This document shows, one piece after another, positions 1 to 7,566 of a DNA stretch of 48,452 nucleotides. Made by a program: the position numbers and the translations under genes. Position 1 is the first letter of the stretch. Every line of letters begins with the position of its first letter. Source of the stretch: Nitrososphaerota archaeon (GTDB taxonomy: Archaea; Thermoproteota; Nitrososphaeria; Nitrososphaerales; JACQRY01); the NCBI GenBank assembly GCA_016184315.1, contig JACPCU010000028.1:1-48452 (forward strand), read 5' to 3'. The notes under the pieces are model-generated. The model was not told the DNA's origin. It saw only the letters and a program-made list of their open reading frames with translations, and made no database searches.

Positions 1-1104
1 GAAGAGGTCTGCCCGGCTAATGCAGCTGGCAGAGATTTGTCCCCTAGACTGGTGGTTCAAGACATAGCTAGGAAACTGCACGAAGACTTCTCCAAAGGGC
101 AGGCCAGTAATCTGCTGGAGGGCACCATAAGAGAGAGCGAGGCGTGGTCCTGCACCACTTGTAACGCTTGCGTCCAAGTATGCCCGGTGGCCGTCAACCA
201 GCTTGACCTGATAATCGACGCTAGGAGGGCTCTGGTGGCTGAGAACAAGATCGATGAAAGGAAGAGGGCGTTTCTAGCAGGGATAGATTCAGGCTTCAAC
301 CCCTTCGGATTACCTATCTCCGAGAGAGCAGGCTGGCTGGAGGAAGAAGGAGTGCCGACAATAAGCCAGAAGCCTGACGCAGAGTATCTTTACTGGATAG
401 GGTGTCAATCCTCCTATGACGCCAGATGTAAGGGAATAGTTAGATCCATGGTGAAGATCATGGGGAAGGCAGGAGTATCCTTCGCCGTCCTAGGCAGAGA
501 GGAGAAGTGTTCCGGTGAACCGGTGAGGCGCTTGGGGGAGGAGGGCCGCTTCCAACAGCTAGCCATGGAGAACATAGAGACCTTCAAGCGCTACGGTGTG
601 AAGAAGATTGTCACTCACTGTGCTCATTGCTTCAACACCTTCAAGAATGAGTATCCGGAGTTCGGAGGAGAATGCGAGGTCACGCATCACTCTGAGTTTC
701 TCTTCAAACTGATAGCTGAAGGTAGAATCAGATTGAAAGAAGGGGATGGTAAGAAAGTGGTTTTTCACGATCCGTGTAATCTTGGTAGGATCAACAAGAT
801 CTACGATCCTCCAAGAGAAGTTCTTAGAGCTATGAATAGAAAAGGATTGGTTGAGATGGAACAGAGGAGGGAGAACGCCTTCTGCTGCGGAGCAGGAGGA
901 GCCAACCCATGGTACACTGTGCCTGAGAAGGTGAAGATCAGCGAGATCAGGGCGGGTCACGCGGAGGCGACTGGGGCAGAGGTTCTGGCAGTTGCATGCC
1001 CCTTCTGCTTATCCATGTTCGAAGACGCGTTCAAGGGCAAGGGCTCCGAAGAAACGAAGGTCAGGGACATTGCCGAAATGGTAGCCGACTGCTTGAACGA
1101 CTAA
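1..1104 (+). CDS. FadF/HdrD-like (Fe-S)-binding protein, 5' truncated
   Basis: Electron-transfer protein of the CCG-domain family (HdrD, GlpC, FadF), which passes electrons between a flavoprotein dehydrogenase and a membrane or thiol acceptor. The frame is open from base 1 and reads EEVCPANAAGRDL before any start codon, so the gene begins upstream. That first CP is the end of one 4Fe-4S motif; SCTTCNACVQVCP supplies the second. Two CCG-type domains follow. The first is degenerate (EKCSGEPVRRLGEE, then HCAHCFNTFKNEYP); the second is intact (HDPCNLGR, then FCCGAGGANPW and ACPFCLSMFED). The wording of both domains is closest to FadF-like proteins, which normally carry an N-terminal membrane part; here that would lie outside the window. 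Family assignment is firm, the partner enzyme is unknown. Confidence 0.88.
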   Translation, partial: EEVCPANAAGRDLSPRLVVQDIARKLHEDFSKGQASNLLEGTIRESEAWSCTTCNACVQVCPVAVNQLDLIIDARRALVAENKIDERKRAFLAGIDSGFNPFGLPISERAGWLEEEGVPTISQKPDAEYLYWIGCQSSYDARCKGIVRSMVKIMGKAGVSFAVLGREEKCSGEPVRRLGEEGRFQQLAMENIETFKRYGVKKIVTHCAHCFNTFKNEYPEFGGECEVTHHSEFLFKLIAEGRIRLKEGDGKKVVFHDPCNLGRINKIYDPPREVLRAMNRKGLVEMEQRRENAFCCGAGGANPWYTVPEKVKISEIRAGHAEATGAEVLAVACPFCLSMFEDAFKGKGSEETKVRDIAEMVADCLND

Positions 1105-1129
1105 TCACCCAATCTTATTGCCTATATGC

Positions 1130-1173
1130 TTAACAGAGTTAATTTACTGAATTCACCGTTAAACAGCGTTAAC
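1130..1173. promoter_or_regulatory. Two inverted repeats ahead of the V4R gene, likely operator
   Basis: TTAAC-AGA-GTTAA (1130-1142) and GTTAA-ACAGCG-TTAAC (1158-1173) are two palindromes built from the same half-site, 28 bp apart start to start. They lie between the iron-sulfur gene and the V4R gene. A weak TATA-like CTTATCT follows at about 1174-1180, 31-37 bp before the ATG, so a bound dimer would sit at the BRE/TATA. The binding protein is unknown. Confidence 0.45.
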
Positions 1174-1210
1174 CTTATCTTCCACTCCCACCCATATACA
1201 CCTCGAGAAA

Positions 1211-1684
1211 ATGTCTACCGTCCAAACAGAACCTCAGCGGGAAGAAGTATTCCTGAAAGACTTCGCCGCCCTAGCAGACTACTTCTCCAGATCCATAACG
1301 AGCGTCCAGAAGCTTTTAGGCATGGAGGCAAAAGACGCTCTCTACCGAATGGGTCAAGTCCTAGGAGAGGAAACAGCAAAGAAATTCGCAGCCTCAGACT
1401 TGAGGGAACTCATCCTAAAATTATCTAGACACTGGGAAGCATCCGAGATCGGCAGGCTCGACACTGAGAAATGGGATCCCTTGACACTTATAATATCTGA
1501 CTGCGCAGTCTGCGGCCAGCTACCAGGCACAGGAGGAATGTTCAACTGCGCCTTCCACGAAGGCTTCTTCGAAGGCTTGTTGAGCACCAGAATGGGCAGG
1601 AAAGTCAAACTGGAACAGATCACAAACTTCGAGGGCTCAGCAGGAACATGGTGCAGAAGATACGTGACCGACGTCAAGCTTTAA
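1211..1684 (+). CDS. V4R (4-vinyl reductase-like) domain protein
   Basis: A 157-residue cytoplasmic protein with the V4R fold, a small ligand-binding domain often used in archaea as a sensor of hydrophobic or aromatic molecules, usually with a Cys-bound zinc. The C-terminal half shows the pattern C98-x2-C101-x11-C113 with FHEGFFEGLL, and a distal C148 in GTWCRRY. The first 70 residues are helical and match no other domain I recognise. The ATG at 1211 is preceded by a short purine run (CTCGAGAAA) and by the palindromes at 1130-1173. It is followed after 29 bp by the membrane regulator at 1714, so the two may be co-transcribed. The ligand cannot be read from sequence. Confidence 0.75.
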   Translation: MSTVQTEPQREEVFLKDFAALADYFSRSITSVQKLLGMEAKDALYRMGQVLGEETAKKFAASDLRELILKLSRHWEASEIGRLDTEKWDPLTLIISDCAVCGQLPGTGGMFNCAFHEGFFEGLLSTRMGRKVKLEQITNFEGSAGTWCRRYVTDVKL

Positions 1685-1713
1685 TGCTTGGTAATTGCGC
1701 ATCTGAATAGATC

Positions 1714-2322
1714 ATGCGTAGAACGATGATTTTCTCCCTCATACTCGCAGTATCCATCATAGGATTCACTGCATCATTCTATTTGCTCATGGTCAGCTTC
1801 CAGACCCAACCCACAATGTCTTCAATGGCTGGCATAATGGGTAGAATGATGGGAGGATTGAGTCCTGGTACTCAGGAAGCTGGATCACAGGTACCCCCAT
1901 ACTTCTTGATCCTTCCGCCGGTGTTCATCGTCACTCTGATTCTAGGTGCACTTGGCTTCATCTACTTCCTAATGGTACCGGAGATCAAGGTCTCGAAGAT
2001 GATTTCTCCTGCGGTAAATGTGCCTATGGCTACTCAGATTCCAAAGAATGAGAAGATCTCGATGCTGGCAAAAACTATGAAGCCTGATGAAGAGAAAGTG
2101 TTGACCGTCTTGACATCTCATGAAGGCAAATACTTGCAGAAGCATATTTCAAAGGAAGCAGGTCTGAGCAGGCTTAAGACGCATCGAATAGTCGCAAGGT
2201 TCGCGGAGAGAGGCATCGTTACTGTAAGACCCTTCGGCAACTCGAATGAGGTTGCCCTGTCAAACTGGTTGATGTCAAAAGAGAATTCTGATAAAAAGGT
2301 GGAAGGCGAGGCTTCCTCATAG
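1714..2322 (+). CDS. Membrane-anchored winged-helix regulator with Met-rich outer loop
   Basis: Two transmembrane helices (about residues 5-27 and 66-88) bracket an outside loop of roughly 40 residues containing TMSSMAGIMGRMMGG, five methionines in 15 residues. A cytoplasmic tail follows with a winged helix at about residues 125-190 (EEKVLTVLTSHEGKYLQKH, then KEAGLSRLKTHRIVARF), of the type seen in archaeal MarR-like membrane regulators. Methionine clusters commonly bind Cu(I). The gene ends 8 bp from the end of a convergent, strongly Met-rich cupredoxin gene. A one-component sensor in which the loop reads periplasmic copper and the tail controls the cupredoxin is a reasonable inference, not shown. 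Domain calls are good; ligand and target are guesses. Confidence 0.72.
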   Translation: MRRTMIFSLILAVSIIGFTASFYLLMVSFQTQPTMSSMAGIMGRMMGGLSPGTQEAGSQVPPYFLILPPVFIVTLILGALGFIYFLMVPEIKVSKMISPAVNVPMATQIPKNEKISMLAKTMKPDEEKVLTVLTSHEGKYLQKHISKEAGLSRLKTHRIVARFAERGIVTVRPFGNSNEVALSNWLMSKENSDKKVEGEASS

Positions 2323-2330
2323 GGCCTCGC

Positions 2331-2906
2331 TTATTCGACTATTATCGTTCCAGTCATGTTCGGGTGAGGATCGCAGTGGTAGACGTAGGTTCCTGGGCTG
2401 GTGAAGGTGTAGCTGAAGCTCTGCATGTGGCTTAGAAGAGGTGATTCGAAGATCCCTGTTGGGGCATCGTGTGTTCCAGATTCCACGCTGTGAGATACTC
2501 CATCCATATTGATCCATGTTACCTTTGCTCCTACTGGCACTCGGAGGGTTTGAGGTTGGAAGCTGTAATTCACTATGCCGACGACATAGGTTGTGGCGTT
2601 ACCTTGGTTTCCATTAGCGTAGGGGCATCCCGCTCCGTTGCTGCCCATACCCATGTGGCTGCCCTGTCCCATCATACCTCCCATCATCTCGCCTTGGTTG
2701 TAGCCCGATGATTGACCTTGCCCCATCATCCCGCTCATCATGCTCATGCCGCCCCGTCCCTGACTGTTCCAGTTGCCTTGCATCATTCCTCCGGCTGGAC
2801 CCACCATGCCGAATGCTGGAGTAGCATAGGCGTATGCCGCTAGCAATGAGACTGTGACTACGGCTGAGACCACTGCCACTATCACGATAGGTTGCTTTAC
2901 TGTCAT
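2331..2906 (-). CDS. Amicyanin-like blue copper protein with Met-rich segment
   Basis: Exported type I copper protein for extracytoplasmic electron transfer or copper handling. An N-terminal hydrophobic signal or anchor (residues 5-30) is followed by a low-complexity Met/Gly/Gln segment (residues 34-88, 14 methionines, units such as MMGQG and GEMMGGMMGQG) and then a cupredoxin domain (about 105-191). Copper ligands are visible: H139 in GVSHSV and the C178-x2-H181-x2-M184 loop in YHCDPHPNMTG, which has the short amicyanin spacing. A strong ribosome-binding site (AGGAGGTGA) lies 10 bp before the ATG, and a TATA-like ACTATACT overlaps the first unit of a phased repeat array at 2942-3005. The Met-rich segment may add Cu(I)-binding sites; that is inference. 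Confidence 0.85.
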   Translation of the reverse strand: MTVKQPIVIVAVVSAVVTVSLLAAYAYATPAFGMVGPAGGMMQGNWNSQGRGGMSMMSGMMGQGQSSGYNQGEMMGGMMGQGSHMGMGSNGAGCPYANGNQGNATTYVVGIVNYSFQPQTLRVPVGAKVTWINMDGVSHSVESGTHDAPTGIFESPLLSHMQSFSYTFTSPGTYVYHCDPHPNMTGTIIVE

Positions 2907-2941
2907 ATTCCTGTTGTCACCTCCTAGCCATCAGTATAGTT

Positions 2942-3005
2942 TGAAACAGAACTTGGCAGTTTGGTGAAACAGATGTGAAACAGTCCTTGAAACAGTCTGA
3001 AACAA
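2942..3005. promoter_or_regulatory. Helically phased array of five TGAAACA(G/A) boxes
   Basis: Five copies read TGAAACAG at 2942, 2965, 2976 and 2988, and TGAAACAA at 2998. Start-to-start spacings are 23, 11, 12 and 10 bp, so all lie on about the same face of the helix (the first gap is two turns). The array lies just upstream of the cupredoxin gene and its first unit touches the presumed TATA box. It looks like a cooperative operator or activator array. Confidence 0.65.
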
Positions 3006-3088
3006 TTATCCAAATATCCAAACCGAGAATCATAGGTAAACGAAATAGCTTACCAAGACTTAAGAAGCCTAGAACAAAAAAAAGCATA

Positions 3089-3226
3089 ATGGGCAACAAC
3101 GCCAGTCTAGCCATCCTTGTTTTGGCAGTCATTAGCTTTACAACTCTTCCTACTCTAACCCGTAGCAATCAGGATTACCTCTACCATCTCGACCGTCGGG
3201 CAGAACTCCGGGTCTACAGAGGTTGA
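3089..3226 (+). CDS. Possible 45-residue membrane peptide
   Basis: A short frame from ATG 3089 would encode one hydrophobic helix (SLAILVLAVISFTTLPTL) with a charged C-terminal tail ending in RRAELRVYRG. A TATA-like GACTTAAG lies about 30 bp before the ATG, consistent with a leaderless transcript. The next gene starts 10 bp downstream. No homologue is recognised and the opposite strand also has an open frame, so this may be chance. Confidence 0.25.
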   Translation: MGNNASLAILVLAVISFTTLPTLTRSNQDYLYHLDRRAELRVYRG

Positions 3227-3235
3227 ACGGTTAGC

Positions 3236-4295
3236 GTGAAAAGCGATCTTAAAGCTTCATCACTATCCACCAAGGGTCGAATAGGCTTCGACCGCAATGA
3301 GGTAGCAGGTGCCTTTGGAGACATGGGTACGGATCTGCCACTGATATTAGCCATGGTGGCCATTAACCATCTCGACATCGCAAGCACAATGATAATGTTT
3401 GGGCTCTTCCACGTCTTGACAGGATTAAGGTACAAACTCCCGATGCCAGTTCAACCCCTGAAAGCCATGGCTGCTATCATGATAACAACAGGATTGGACA
3501 AGAGCCTATTGTATGGAGCCGGCCTACTAATCGGAATCATCATGCTAGTTCTCTCTCTAAGTGGTATCCTTTCTCGGTTGTACTCATCAATTCCGAAGAG
3601 TGTTGTCGCTATACGGCAACAGGCGGATTCCAGCGGCTATAATCCTCCTACTGATCGGTGTTGTCTTCGCGTTTTTCAAAGGGCTGGATGTCGGTAGTAT
3701 TGTCTCAGGTGTGGGCTTATCCCTCCCTTTGTTTAACGTTCCGAGTCTTGAAGGCATGCTGAAGGGAGGTCTTCAACTTGCACTGCCCCAGCTACCTTTG
3801 TCATTGGCTAATTCGGTAATCGCCACTTCACTCCTTGTTCGCGACTTCTTCCCAGAGAGAAACGATGTAAACGTGAAGAAGATCGGGGTAACCTATGGAA
3901 TAATGAACATCGTATCTCCGTTTTTCAGTGGCATACCCGTCTGTCACGGAGCTGGGGGTATGGCTGGACACTACCGCTTCGGTGCCAGAACGGGAGGCAG
4001 TGTCATCATATATGGTTGCATATACTTGATACTAGGATTGGCATTTGCCTCGGTTGTTGAGGAGGTGACCAGACTCTTCCCATTTCCGATTTTGGGGGTG
4101 CTACTCTTCTTTGAGGGTTTTGCTTTGCTTCAGTTGGTACGGGATGTGCAACAGCAAACGGGTGAATTTTATATTGCTATCCTGGTGGGGGCAATAATAA
4201 TTGGTCTCCCATATGGCTATCTTATAGGGTTGGTGGCAGGCGCCATCCTCTACAGGCTAACTAGGACAGGGAAGCTCAAACTGTCGCAGATCTAA
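3236..4295 (+). pseudogene. MOT1/SulP-related molybdate/sulfate transporter, frameshifted
   Basis: Polytopic membrane transporter of the MOT1 family (molybdate, related to SulP). The first part, from GTG 3236, holds the family signature FDRNEVAGAFGDMGTDLP and MPVQPLKAMAAIM. The reading then moves to another frame: up to about 3610 the protein reads SRLYSSIPKSVV in frame 1, and from about 3635 it continues as IPAAIILLLIGVVFAFFKG in frame 3, running to 4295 through the second signature (FSGIPVCHGAGGMAGHYRFG). Removing one base near 3630-3636 restores a single protein of about 350 residues. A real frameshift, a sequencing error and recoding are all possible. The convergent neighbour encodes a Tfx-type regulator, a family tied to molybdenum genes, which supports molybdate as substrate. 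Confidence 0.8.
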
Positions 4296-4464
4296 TCTGT
4301 GAGCAGTCTGAACGCCGATTATTCGCGCCGAGGATATGCTGAGACCCAATTAGAACATTCCCTAACCTTACGCTCATATTTATCAGCAAACCCTTCAATT
4401 CACCTAATGACTAGCAAAGCTGAGTCATGGGTTTCCGTGGATATTTCGCTTGCAGAAGCTTCTC

Positions 4465-4887
4465 TTACCTAATTACAATCGAACCGTCTTCCTCAACCAG
4501 CACCTTTACTACGGCTGTGATATGGTGTCCTCTTATTCTTCCCCTGCATTTGGATCTGAAGGTGGATAGGATGTCATCAGCAGTAAGCCTTAGCTTTGTT
4601 CCAACGATGTCCGCTCTAGTCATTATCATACGAACAGCTTCGAAAAGGTCGGTGCCGGTGGGAAGAAGCACCTCGTTTTTCAGCGCCAGGTTATTCAAGG
4701 CTGCAAGAGTCGCCTTGGCGGCCCTTATCTTCTTGTACGCCCTGCTTTCTATAATGCTAATGTTCTCGCGTGAGGTGTGCAATCTGATAGCGGTTTCGTG
4801 TTGCGTGAATCCTGCAGATCTGAGCTTAAGAACCTCCCACTGCCTGCTGGTCAACAAGGTTCCTTTGTAGCGTGGCTTGCGTAGCAA
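4465..4887 (-). CDS. Tfx-family DNA-binding transcription regulator
   Basis: A 140-residue protein whose N-terminal half has the Tfx helix-turn-helix: TLLTSRQWEVLKLRSAGFTQ, then ETAIRLHTSRENISIIESRA and YKKIRAAKATLAAL. Tfx was described in Methanothermobacter as binding near the promoter of the molybdenum formylmethanofuran dehydrogenase operon. The C-terminal half (about 75-140) matches the family's ligand or dimer domain, with ADDILSTFRSKCRGRIRG. Length is normal for Tfx. It lies tail to tail with the MOT1-type transporter, so a role in molybdate-responsive control is inferred; no operator copy was identified. The start chosen gives a protein beginning MLRKPRYKGTLL. Confidence 0.8.
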   Translation of the reverse strand: MLRKPRYKGTLLTSRQWEVLKLRSAGFTQHETAIRLHTSRENISIIESRAYKKIRAAKATLAALNNLALKNEVLLPTGTDLFEAVRMIMTRADIVGTKLRLTADDILSTFRSKCRGRIRGHHITAVVKVLVEEDGSIVIR

Positions 4888-4953
4888 GGAAGCTTTAGAG
4901 CTTACTCTAGTATGATAAGCATTGCCCTGAGAGTCAAAACGAGTGCCTTGGAA

Positions 4954-6021
4954 TTAGGGGCCCCAGAGCTCTTCCACCAAGGATTCAACCTTCTCCAGCT
5001 CAATGCCATGTTTCTGAGCAGCCTTTCTGAGCTTCGATGCGTCGATCATGGGCCTAGGCTTAGCTAACGGGGAACGCTCCTCTTCCCGTAGTTCCAGCCT
5101 AACCACGTCCCACCTAGAGTAGTGGCCCAACGCGTCGAAATACGCCTTGGTGGCTCTCCTGTCATCAGCATCCAGAGTAGCGTAAAGAATCCTCTCCTCG
5201 TCAAGAACAGGACCTGAGAGAAGCAGACCCGCAGGATTCACGATCATGCTCCCCCCTGCAGCCACATTAAACCCTCTGGAGTCCTCGGGAAGAGAATCGT
5301 CGGGAAGATAGCCGCCTACGCTCACAACGAAAACCTGGTTTTCAAAGGCGTACTGTCTGACTGCAGGAGCAATGTCGCAAACCTTCTCAGGATCGGGACC
5401 AGTCTTGAACCTCTTCTTCGCCCCAGGATGCTTATCCATGATCCACCATCCTGGCCATACTGCGCAGTGAATCTCCTCGCCTTTTGCAGCCATGGCTGCC
5501 TTCAACAGAGTCATGTGATGCTCATAACAGACCAGTCCTCCCAAGCGACCAAGATCCGACTCAAACACCCTGAGATCTTCGGCGCCACCCATGCCCCAAA
5601 TCATCCGTTCTGCGTGAGTCGGCATAAGTTTCCGATGTCTACCCATAACTCTGCCCTCACAATCCAAGAACAGCAGAGTATTGTAGAGGGTCTCGCTTCC
5701 AATCCTGTCATCCATCTCAGTGCAACCGATAACACAGTATGCTCCAGCTCTTCTCGCTGCGTCACCTAGAACATCAGTGTAAGAGCTGGGAATCTTCACT
5801 GCATTCTTTTGGTATTCGACCATCAGCTCACTCCAACGTGATATTGGGAGGATGCCTCTCCAATACGGGTAGCCTGGGATGAAGGTTTCTGAGAAGACTA
5901 TGAGCTCAGCTCCGTTTCTACCTGCTTCCTCTATGGTCTTGCACGCCTTGTCTACAGTGGCATCACCGTTCATGTAGACTGGTGAGACTTGGGCTGCTGC
6001 AACCTTGATCCTGTCGCGCAT
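4954..6021 (-). CDS. Aliphatic nitrilase-type carbon-nitrogen hydrolase
   Basis: Cytoplasmic hydrolase of the nitrilase branch of the nitrilase superfamily, converting nitriles to acids and ammonia (or to amides). The catalytic triad is complete: E45 in VFSETFIPGYPYW, K131 in RHRKLMPTHAERM, and C165 in GGLVCYEHHM. The downstream EIHCAVWPGWW also fits true nitrilases rather than amidases or beta-ureidopropionases. At 355 residues it is of normal length. The ATG at 6021 has a TATA-like CCTTATTTAG about 30 bp upstream. It is divergent from the solute-binding-protein gene at 6247 and lies in a run of nitrogen-compound catabolic genes. The natural substrate is unknown. Confidence 0.88.
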   Translation of the reverse strand: MRDRIKVAAAQVSPVYMNGDATVDKACKTIEEAGRNGAELIVFSETFIPGYPYWRGILPISRWSELMVEYQKNAVKIPSSYTDVLGDAARRAGAYCVIGCTEMDDRIGSETLYNTLLFLDCEGRVMGRHRKLMPTHAERMIWGMGGAEDLRVFESDLGRLGGLVCYEHHMTLLKAAMAAKGEEIHCAVWPGWWIMDKHPGAKKRFKTGPDPEKVCDIAPAVRQYAFENQVFVVSVGGYLPDDSLPEDSRGFNVAAGGSMIVNPAGLLLSGPVLDEERILYATLDADDRRATKAYFDALGHYSRWDVVRLELREEERSPLAKPRPMIDASKLRKAAQKHGIELEKVESLVEELWGP

Positions 6022-6246
6022 CTCCGTGTGGTAGGATTAGCCTGCACTAAATAAGGAAAAGCTTGGCTTCGGTTCACCCAGTATTCGTAGAGGTTTGTGG
6101 GTTCGGCTCACTTCATAATTATTTGCGACCAACATACATATTCCACAATATATCTGACTTATCTACGGATAATCGCCAAGAAACAAGGATAATTTGAGAG
6201 TCTTCTGGAGAAGCCTTATAAGCCATTCCAGAGCTTTCATCTAGTC

Positions 6247-7482
6247 ATGGCTAATACAGCACTAGCCGTAGGAATAATCGCTCTCGTATTATCCGCAGCA
6301 TCATTGGGCTACACGGCGCTCACAGTCGGCCAAGAAATGAGCCAGCTGCGAAGCCAGCTAGCCTCAGCGGAGAAAACCTTTGAAACTGCAAAGAAGGATG
6401 TATCAGACCTTAAGGGCAGCCTCCAAACAGCCTTAGAGCAAGCCAGAAAGGACGTGGCACAAAGAGAAGCCCTTCTTCAACAGATCACCCCCTTCGACAC
6501 GGCTCTAGTGGCAGCAGCCCTCAAGGAGGGCGCGGTAACCATCTACTCGATCAGAGACCAAGAGGACATGGTGCTCTTAGCACAGGAGTTTCAGAAGAAG
6601 TTTCCGGGCATCAAAGTAAACTTCTTGACTGCCAGAAGCCCTGAACTCCTATCGAAAATCAGCGCGGAGTTGAAGGCTGGTCAATCAACATGGGACATTT
6701 ATGACGACAGTGGAAGTGCGCTGGATGTAGCTGTAGAGATGGGGGCTACTCAACCCTATGTCTCCAAGCAGTACACAAAGGAGAACTTCCCTCTGCTCGA
6801 CCCCCGTGGACATGTCTCATTCTATGGCGCAACTGTAATCACGGTCATCTACAATACGAAGGTGGTAAAGAAGAGCGACTTGGAGGGAATCAAGACTTGG
6901 GCGGACATACCTGGGCTGGCTGCAAAGTATCCGGGCAAGGTCTTGATGGATCACCCGTCGCGGGCAGGACCAGGCACTCGTTCAGCAGGAGAGCTGAAAG
7001 TGTTCTGGAACGACGACGCGAAATGGAACAACTACATGAATAGCCTCAAAGCCCTTAACCCTAGACTCTTCAAGAGCACCGGTGAGATTGCGCGACTAGT
7101 CATTTCAGAAGAAGGAGCTATTGGAATCCCTGGCCTTGTACACGATGTTCTGCAATCCAAGGATCGTGGAGCACCATTAGATCTAATTCCAATTACACCA
7201 GTGATCCTTAATCCCTCAGCGGTACTAATCTCCAAGAACGCGCCCCACCCCAACGCAGCCAAACTATTACTGGAATACATGCTCAGCCCTGATGGCCAAG
7301 AACTATACTCAAGAGCCTACCGAACGCCCCTCAGACTAGGCTTCGTCGCCAAATCCTCGCTAAGCATCCTCTTCCCCAACATACCCAGTGAACAGATGAT
7401 CGGCATATTGAACACTGAGCTCATCTTGAAGCCCACTGAATGGGTCAAGAAGAATGTTGAACCCATCTGGGGCCCAGCTTAA
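6247..7482 (+). CDS. Membrane-anchored ABC transporter solute-binding protein (FbpA-like)
   Basis: Extracytoplasmic solute receptor. An N-terminal hydrophobic segment (about residues 4-26) is followed by an unusual heptad-rich coiled coil (about 30-80; SQLRSQLASAEKTFETAK) that would lift the binding domain off the membrane. A periplasmic-binding-protein domain (about 85-411) has features of the iron/thiamine class: EGAVTIYSIRDQEDM, WDIYDDSGSALDVA and VLISKNAPHPNAAKLLLEYM. No permease or ATPase gene for it is in the window, so it is an orphan receptor here. A TATA box (CCTTATAAG, about 6211-6220) sits 27-36 bp before the ATG. The ligand is not predictable; neighbours suggest an organic acid or nitrogen compound as an alternative to iron. 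Confidence 0.82.
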   Translation: MANTALAVGIIALVLSAASLGYTALTVGQEMSQLRSQLASAEKTFETAKKDVSDLKGSLQTALEQARKDVAQREALLQQITPFDTALVAAALKEGAVTIYSIRDQEDMVLLAQEFQKKFPGIKVNFLTARSPELLSKISAELKAGQSTWDIYDDSGSALDVAVEMGATQPYVSKQYTKENFPLLDPRGHVSFYGATVITVIYNTKVVKKSDLEGIKTWADIPGLAAKYPGKVLMDHPSRAGPGTRSAGELKVFWNDDAKWNNYMNSLKALNPRLFKSTGEIARLVISEEGAIGIPGLVHDVLQSKDRGAPLDLIPITPVILNPSAVLISKNAPHPNAAKLLLEYMLSPDGQELYSRAYRTPLRLGFVAKSSLSILFPNIPSEQMIGILNTELILKPTEWVKKNVEPIWGPA

Positions 7483-7566
7483 CCACGCGACATAAAACGG
7501 GTAGGCGAACACTGTAACGGAGCTGCTGTAAGAAGTACAACCTTAGAGTAAGCTACGGGGCTTAAT

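Noticed and set aside
559-960. 133-codon minus-strand frame inside the iron-sulfur protein gene
   Set aside because: It is the shadow of a clearly conserved plus-strand protein and has no recognisable motif.
2917-3226. Overlapping frames on both strands next to the cupredoxin promoter
   Set aside because: Both run through the TGAAACAG array and the promoter. Only a short 45-codon version on the plus strand was kept, at low confidence.
4407-4472. 21-codon frame with a TATA-like CATATTTATC upstream
   Set aside because: It encodes only MTSKAESWVSVDISLAEASL and T, overlaps the end of the Tfx gene, and has no family. Too short to claim.
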